Shown in pieces: positions 41,575-45,018 of a stretch of DNA of 45,018 bases. The stretch is taken from NCBI GenBank assembly GCA_913053845.1, contig CAJXGD010000016.1, positions 1 to 45,018 on the forward strand. Direction: 5' to 3'. The number at the start of each line of letters is the position of its first letter. Positions within the stretch are counted from its first letter, which is position 1. The notes beneath the pieces are model-generated. The model did not search any database and was not told where the DNA came from. It saw nothing but the letters and a program-made list of their open reading frames with translations. The translations under genes and the position numbers were made by a program. This stretch comes from an uncultured bacterium (GTDB lineage Bacteria > Bipolaricaulota > Bipolaricaulia > RBG-16-55-9 > DRJF01).

Positions 41575-42223
41575 AGCCCAACGACTATTGGATGACTATC
41601 TAGCGCGGCTGGACCGTGCCCTACGCCGGGTTCCCCAGTCGCAGCGCGATGAGATTCGCGTGGAGATCGAGAGCCATCTGCGCGGCCGGCTGGCCGAATT
41701 GCCAGAGCCGGTGACCGCCGCTGACACGCTCGATGTGCTCTACAAGCTGGGCGAGCCAGAAAGCTATGTGCCGCTCTATCTGACCGAGAGCTATCTCAGC
41801 CAGGGATTTCAAAAGGCCTCGCCGCCGCTGCTGGCCAAGGGCGTGGGCCGCTGGTTGGGTTCGGCAGCGCTGAGTTACTTATACTCGTTCCCATTCTTTT
41901 TGCTTTATTTAGTTTCGTTTCTCCTGCTTGCATTGGGCATTGGCAAACTTATTGCTCCTGACGATGTTCGGGTTGCATACACCAGCAACAAAGGGAGAAA
42001 TATCTCAGTCGCGTTTAATTACCCTGCGGAGTCACAGGGCCTACATCCATCCTCAGCGAACTCGGCGGATGGCGATCCCTCCACTGATATCCAGGGACAC
42101 GAGCTGCTGGGGTCTTGGGCGGTTCCTGCCACGTTGGGACTAGGCTTCCTCATGGCGCTGGGCGCGACGGTGCTGTTGCGCCGGATGACCCGGCGAGCGC
42201 TGAGGAGGCGCTTTGAGGATTGA
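41552..42223 (+). CDS. HAAS-domain membrane protein, PadR partner
   Basis: A 223-residue protein from ATG 41552. Residues 1-80 are the helical HAAS/DUF1700-like domain (LDDYLARLDRALRRVPQ, IRVEIESHLRGRLAELPEP, LYKLGEPESYVPLYL) found beside PadR genes. TM segments follow at about 108-130 (LYSFPFFLLYLVSFLLLALGI split) and 188-208, separated by a loop of about 55 residues that may be extracytoplasmic. The N-terminal domain probably senses or sequesters PadR at the membrane (inference). The middle of the gene (41880-42050) is noticeably AT-richer than both ends. Confidence 0.75.
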   Translation: MPSALAAEAQRLLDDYLARLDRALRRVPQSQRDEIRVEIESHLRGRLAELPEPVTAADTLDVLYKLGEPESYVPLYLTESYLSQGFQKASPPLLAKGVGRWLGSAALSYLYSFPFFLLYLVSFLLLALGIGKLIAPDDVRVAYTSNKGRNISVAFNYPAESQGLHPSSANSADGDPSTDIQGHELLGSWAVPATLGLGFLMALGATVLLRRMTRRALRRRFED

Positions 42224-42320
42224 GCTGCCAGCTTCAACTATGCAATGCAAGGAATAATGTCTATCGGGACAAAGAGGTGACAGGTAGCTACGGGTCCCTC
42301 TGGGACAACCAGGCTGCCGG

Positions 42321-43022
42321 ATGATGAAATGTTCTGTGTGTGATACTGTTACTCAAATCCCGTGTATCTTCAGCGCGCTCGAGGGAAAAGGTGCCAAGCA
42401 GGTCAGGCAATGTTCAAGGAGCATCATGACGCGCCAAAATGAGTTGATCTTCCAACAGGGCAGCTCGGCCGCTGAGATTGCCCTGCTCTGCCGGGGCAAG
42501 ATGCAGTTGGCCGGTCGTACCTCATTAGGACAGCGTCTGTTACTGCGGTTCGTCCGTTCCGGCGAGCTCTTGGGCACGGCCAGCCTGGCGGGCCGGCCAA
42601 GATATGCTGTCTGTGCGCTGGCCTTCGAAGAGGCTCAGGTCAGGTTTATTCACCATGAGAATCTGGATCGCTTATGCGCATCCTACCCTCCAGTAGCTAA
42701 AGTACTGATCGGCCAACTGGCAGCGGCCCAGTATCGGGTCTGCCGCCAGGTGGGCCGGCTGGCCGGGGCCAACGCCCGCGAGCGGGTGGTGCAGCTCCTG
42801 CTGTCGCTCTGCGAGGCGTATGGCTACGAAGCGGAAGAGGGAAGCTGGCAGGTTGATCTGCGGCTGACCGAGAGTGTCTTGGGAGAGATGATCGGCCTCT
42901 CACGGGCGACAATTAGTCGCGAGCTGAGCCGATTGAGGAGAGAAGAATTGATCGAGCGGACAGGGCAGACAATCATGATTCAGGATAAGCACGAACTAAA
43001 ACGGATTATCTCCAGTCTGTGA
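42321..43022 (+). CDS. Crp/Fnr-family regulator with N-terminal cysteine cluster
   Basis: A 233-residue protein. The N-terminus MMKCSVCDTVTQIPCIFSAL holds C4, C7 and C15, close to the C-x2-C-x5-C of FNR, and C31 follows. The cyclic-nucleotide-type beta-roll spans about 30-130. The helix-turn-helix is near the end (LTESVLGEMIGLSRATISRELSRL split), with wing RREELIERTG. The residue aligned with the fourth FNR ligand (C122 in E. coli) appears to be Arg, although nearby cysteines exist. It may sense oxygen, NO or redox through an Fe-S cluster, but this is uncertain. Its neighbour is a promoter with tandem boxes, probably its target. No clear ribosome site precedes the ATG. Confidence 0.85.
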   Translation: MMKCSVCDTVTQIPCIFSALEGKGAKQVRQCSRSIMTRQNELIFQQGSSAAEIALLCRGKMQLAGRTSLGQRLLLRFVRSGELLGTASLAGRPRYAVCALAFEEAQVRFIHHENLDRLCASYPPVAKVLIGQLAAAQYRVCRQVGRLAGANARERVVQLLLSLCEAYGYEAEEGSWQVDLRLTESVLGEMIGLSRATISRELSRLRREELIERTGQTIMIQDKHELKRIISSL

Positions 43023-43031
43023 TTATAGAGC

Positions 43032-43066
43032 ACATTTTTCTGTGTCGAAGCCGACATTTTTCTGTG
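43032..43066 (+). promoter_or_regulatory. Tandem 13-bp direct repeats, candidate activator sites
   Basis: ACATTTTTCTGTG occurs at 43032-43044 and again at 43054-43066, exactly 22 bp apart, about two helical turns. The first copy is extended to CACA-N6-TGTG symmetry. Both lie just upstream of the -35 box at 43078, a position suited to an activator such as the Crp/Fnr protein encoded directly upstream. Confidence 0.6.
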
Positions 43067-43077
43067 CGCGGCGAGCA

Positions 43078-43106
43078 TAGACAAGTGAGGTGGGAGGGTA
43101 TATGAT
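43078..43106 (+). promoter_or_regulatory. Promoter of the small secreted-peptide gene
   Basis: TAGACA (43078-43083), a 17-bp spacer and TATGAT (43101-43106). The leader to GTG 43145 is about 32 nt and carries AAGGAGG. Confidence 0.65.
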
Positions 43107-43144
43107 GGAAGCATTCTACCATAAGGAGAAAGGAGGTGCACAAA

Positions 43145-43285
43145 GTGAGAAAAACCATTGCGGTGTTGCTGCTGAGCGCGATGTTGGTAAGCATAGGAGG
43201 GTTAGCTGGGGCAATGGCTTCAACTCCGGTACCGGTGGCGGCTGGTAACATGGCTCCGACTCCTGTACTGAATGGCAACGGCTAA
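43145..43285 (+). CDS. 46-residue secreted peptide, unknown function
   Basis: A small gene starting at GTG 43145 with AAGGAGG eight nt upstream. The product begins MRKTIAVLLLSAMLVSIGG and LAGAMA, a textbook signal peptide with cleavage expected after about residue 25. The remaining tail of about 21 residues is STPVPVAAGN then MAPTPVLNGNG, two loosely repeated TPV...GN halves. It has no cysteine and no known family was recognised. It has its own predicted promoter with upstream tandem boxes, and lies before a Tat-exported protein gene. It could be a signal, a precursor peptide or a structural peptide. Confidence 0.65.
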   Translation: MRKTIAVLLLSAMLVSIGGLAGAMASTPVPVAAGNMAPTPVLNGNG

Positions 43286-43335
43286 CAGTGGCGTCCTGGT
43301 GCCTTTTACCTGCTGGACGATCACGATTTGCTACG

Positions 43336-43351
43336 GTAACGCATGCGTTAC
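43336..43351. promoter_or_regulatory. 16-bp perfect palindrome
   Basis: GTAACGCATGCGTTAC is fully self-complementary, located between the small peptide gene and the Tat-protein gene. It could be a protein-binding site or a short RNA hairpin. Confidence 0.45.
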
Positions 43352-43382
43352 ATTTAAGATCTGCCCTTAAAGAGCAAGCAGT

Positions 43383-43427
43383 AGGGATATCCAGGAGTGA
43401 CTATGATAGTTGCTTCTGGGTATCCCT
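43383..43427 (+). promoter_or_regulatory. Stem-loop upstream of the Tat-protein gene
   Basis: AGGGATATCCAG (43383-43394) and CTGGGTATCCCT (43416-43427) form a 12-bp stem with one G-U pair. The loop contains a second small inverted repeat (ACTAT-G-ATAGT, 43400-43410). No T-run follows, so read-through with attenuation or mRNA protection is more likely than termination. A TATAAT at 43438-43443 may be a further promoter, but its start point would lie within the ribosome site. Confidence 0.5.
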
Positions 43428-43456
43428 AGTGTCCTACTATAATAGAGGAGGAATAT

Positions 43457-44014
43457 TTGATTATGAAGTATTCTGATTGTACCCGCAGAGATCTCTTCAA
43501 GCTGGGGGTAGGACTAGCAGGTGGGATGATAGCCGGAATCTATGCCCCAAGTGTTCAGGCTGCTGAGATAGATCTAAACGCTCTAGTCAACAAGCGGTTG
43601 GATCAATTGAGCGCGCAGCTAAAAGAGTTGTTCTCTGATAATCCCCAGCAATTCCTGGCGATAGTAGAAGCAGCCAGAGGTGCGTTTGCCGCTGGTCAGA
43701 CTCAAGGGATCAGCCAAAGCTTGGGGATACTCTCGACGTCCGCTTTTACATTCGCTCAGGCAGGCTTGTTGTCAGCTTTCCAGGTGGAGCGGCTGAAACT
43801 GGCCTTGACCTTGGTCATGGATGCCATTGTCCTCGCGACCCCCCTAGAGCAACGTAAAAAGTTGAGCATCTCCCTAGGTCTCTACCAAGCCGGCAAAGAG
43901 CAAGCTGTGGTTGGTCCATTCCTGGGAGATTGCCTCTCGACGTTCACAGTGTCAGGACCCCAGGGTAAGCATAAGCAATCCTTTAACTTGCAAGAGTGTC
44001 AAAGCGTCCTTTAA
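43457..44014 (+). CDS. Tat-exported protein of unknown function
   Basis: A 185-residue protein. TTG 43457 (MIMKYSD) is 5 nt after AGGAGG; ATG 43463 would be 11 nt after it, so TTG is slightly preferred. The twin-arginine signal is clear: TRRDLFKLGVGLAGGMIAG with a likely cleavage after SVQAA. The mature part is mostly helical (LNALVNKRLDQLSAQLKELF, IVEAARGAFAAGQTQGISQ, VERLKLALTLVMDAIVLATP) and ends in a segment with two cysteines (GDCLST, LQECQSVL). Tat export suggests folding or cofactor loading before transport. No domain was recognised. Confidence 0.75.
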   Translation: MIMKYSDCTRRDLFKLGVGLAGGMIAGIYAPSVQAAEIDLNALVNKRLDQLSAQLKELFSDNPQQFLAIVEAARGAFAAGQTQGISQSLGILSTSAFTFAQAGLLSAFQVERLKLALTLVMDAIVLATPLEQRKKLSISLGLYQAGKEQAVVGPFLGDCLSTFTVSGPQGKHKQSFNLQECQSVL

Positions 44015-44025
44015 GGGAGGTTCCC

Positions 44026-44091
44026 ATGCAGATCATACTCGTTGCAGTGGCGAGTTTATCCATATTGGCCTCGGGCTCCTGCATCAGATGA
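44026..44091 (+). CDS. 21-codon ORF, possible membrane or lipoprotein-like micropeptide
   Basis: ATG 44026 is preceded by GGGAGG five nt upstream and ends at TGA 44089-44091. The product MQIILVAVASLSILASGSC then IR is a single hydrophobic segment with a late cysteine. It fits neatly between the Tat-protein gene and the next gene. It may be a micropeptide, a coupling ORF or the broken start of a larger gene. Confidence 0.35.
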   Translation: MQIILVAVASLSILASGSCIR

Positions 44092-44131
44092 GAGCAGTCG
44101 TTAAGGCTAATAATTTAGGGAGGTGAGGGCA

Positions 44132-44914
44132 GTGCGTCCGATTCTTTGGTTGCTGGTAGCAGCATTAGCTATTTTGCTTGGTTGGCTAACCATCACTGGC
44201 CAAGCGCCACCTGCCAAGACGGGAGAGAAAGTCACTACACAACTAGCTCAATTGGAGCGAGGACAATGGCTGGTGGGACCGGGGATGCTCTTTGCCACTG
44301 TGCATCTCTCTACCTGGAGTGAACCTGGAGGCGAGCCTGTGAAGCGCAAGAAGGTGGTATTAATCAGCACTGCTACCAAAACCTTTCAGGGGCTGATCGT
44401 CGGAGTGGTGGGAGGCGCACACTGGTTGCGTCGTGGCCAAGAACTCTACCGACTCTTGCCCGGAAAGACAAAGGTAACGCAGGTGAAGGATCGGGCCGTG
44501 TGGCAAGCTCCCTTCGCTGGAAGCGCGCTCAGCGTCGCGGAATTCCTAGTAGGATTTCAGTTGGAACGCTATGATCTAGCTGGCAGCGCTTTGGTGCAGA
44601 GCGGCGAGAGGGAAATGACCCTGTTGGCTCGGCCTGATAGCCAGGCTCCTTACGCCCGGTTGGAGGTATATGTGGAGGCGCAGGGAAAGCTCCAGCATCT
44701 TAAGGCGTATGACACCTCCGGGAGGTTGCTTAAGACGGTGAAAATCCTGGCTTACACAGAGTTCCAACACACGCCACTTATCAAGCGGTTGGTTGTGGAA
44801 GATGTTCCAGACAGTTTACGAACGGAAGTGCTAATCCAAGGTCGGAAACCTCATTCCCTGCCCGATTTTGCCTTCACGCCTCAGACGATGTCCACACTAC
44901 AGATCGGTCGGTGA
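44132..44914 (+). CDS. Exported LolA-like outer-membrane lipoprotein-sorting protein
   Basis: A 260-residue protein from GTG 44132, eight nt after GGGAGG; GTG 44123 in the same frame would overlap that site. The N-terminus is a membrane signal (RPILWLLVAALAILLGWLTI). The body follows the LolA_like pattern: VVLISTATKTFQGLIVG, LYRLLPGKTKVTQVKD, FAGSALSVAEFLVGFQLERYDL and LEVYVEAQGKLQHLKAYDTSG. Such proteins are usually encoded with ABC or RND export systems and handle lipoproteins or other hydrophobic molecules. The partner may lie beyond the right edge. Confidence 0.65.
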   Translation: MRPILWLLVAALAILLGWLTITGQAPPAKTGEKVTTQLAQLERGQWLVGPGMLFATVHLSTWSEPGGEPVKRKKVVLISTATKTFQGLIVGVVGGAHWLRRGQELYRLLPGKTKVTQVKDRAVWQAPFAGSALSVAEFLVGFQLERYDLAGSALVQSGEREMTLLARPDSQAPYARLEVYVEAQGKLQHLKAYDTSGRLLKTVKILAYTEFQHTPLIKRLVVEDVPDSLRTEVLIQGRKPHSLPDFAFTPQTMSTLQIGR

Positions 44915-44922
44915 GAAGTGAC

Positions 44923-44947
44923 TGCTAACCCACCCCAAGAGTTAGCA
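44923..44947 (+). terminator. Hairpin after the LolA-like gene
   Basis: TGCTAAC (44923-44929) and GTTAGCA (44941-44947) form a perfect 7-bp stem with an 11-nt loop. There is no T-run, so termination is uncertain. Nothing else is recognised up to 45018. Confidence 0.35.
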
Positions 44948-45018
44948 TAGTATCGAGCGTTGGCGCTCTGAGCTGTATAGACGGATTACGCGCCAAGAAA
45001 CTGGTTCAGGTTGCGTTC

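Noticed and set aside
42224-42320. Canonical FNR box (TTGAT-N4-ATCAA) before the Crp/Fnr gene
   Set aside because: No such palindrome was found; only a short GTCCC/GGGAC repeat is present.
43288-43476. Plus-strand ORF of 62 codons between the small peptide and the Tat protein
   Set aside because: It has no ribosome site, spans the palindrome and stem-loop, and overlaps the Tat-protein start in another frame.

Overview
The window looks like a chromosomal segment of an uncultivated, probably anaerobic, mostly GC-rich bacterium. Bacterial markers are a primary sigma factor, DnaG, exonuclease VII, MiaA and two CCA-encoding tRNA-Leu genes. The 2-oxoacid:ferredoxin oxidoreductase has a fused gamma-alpha subunit of the kind known from Sulfolobus and some bacteria, and a thioredoxin reductase-like protein seems to lack its NADPH site. 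Both point to ferredoxin-centred metabolism. An Acetothermia/Bipolaricaulota-like lineage would fit, but the sequence alone does not prove it.

Layout. 1-2400 (minus): an AT-rich accessory patch with a membrane-anchored P-loop ATPase carrying TPR repeats (running off the left edge), a possible transporter remnant and a truncated IS3-type OrfA. 2550-6750 (plus): an oxidative operon of aldehyde dehydrogenase, Fe-alcohol dehydrogenase, SCP2 protein and enolase-superfamily enzyme. 14051-6786 (minus): a peptide-use operon of FCD-type GntR regulator, binding protein, two permeases, gamma-glutamyltransferase and M42 aminopeptidase, with no ATPase genes. 14224-20791: DsrE-like protein, TauE exporter, xseAB, TrxB-like reductase, acyl-CoA synthetase and lipid kinase. 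20900-23509: tRNA-Leu(CAG), MFS exporter and a PspA-PspAA fusion. 23719-25370: a two-gene restriction-modification island of lower GC. 25456-27562: an asparaginase-like Ntn-hydrolase and a secreted metzincin-like protein. 30490-27568 (minus): korAB. 30682-34141: a membrane-bound regulator of unusual topology, an exported protein, a structured non-coding region, tRNA-Leu(CAA) and an NHL propeller protein. 40845-34157 (minus): a compact housekeeping string pdxS-pdxT-comF-MBL-dnaG-rpoD-miaA. 40974-42223: a broken Uma2 gene, then a PadR regulator with its membrane partner. 42321-45018: a Crp/Fnr regulator, tandem 13-bp boxes, a promoter, a 46-codon secreted peptide, a Tat-exported protein, a 21-codon ORF and a LolA-like exported protein.

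Two themes stand out. First, several genes that open transcription units (aldehyde dehydrogenase, gntR, xseA, padR) have a -10 hexamer only 7-11 nt before the ATG and no Shine-Dalgarno sequence, so they are probably leaderless, while genes inside operons have good ribosome binding sites. Second, the right end (43023-44914) looks like a small regulated export locus whose components I cannot match to a described system. It is my best candidate for something new, followed by the membrane regulator at 30682 and the structured RNA at 32548.
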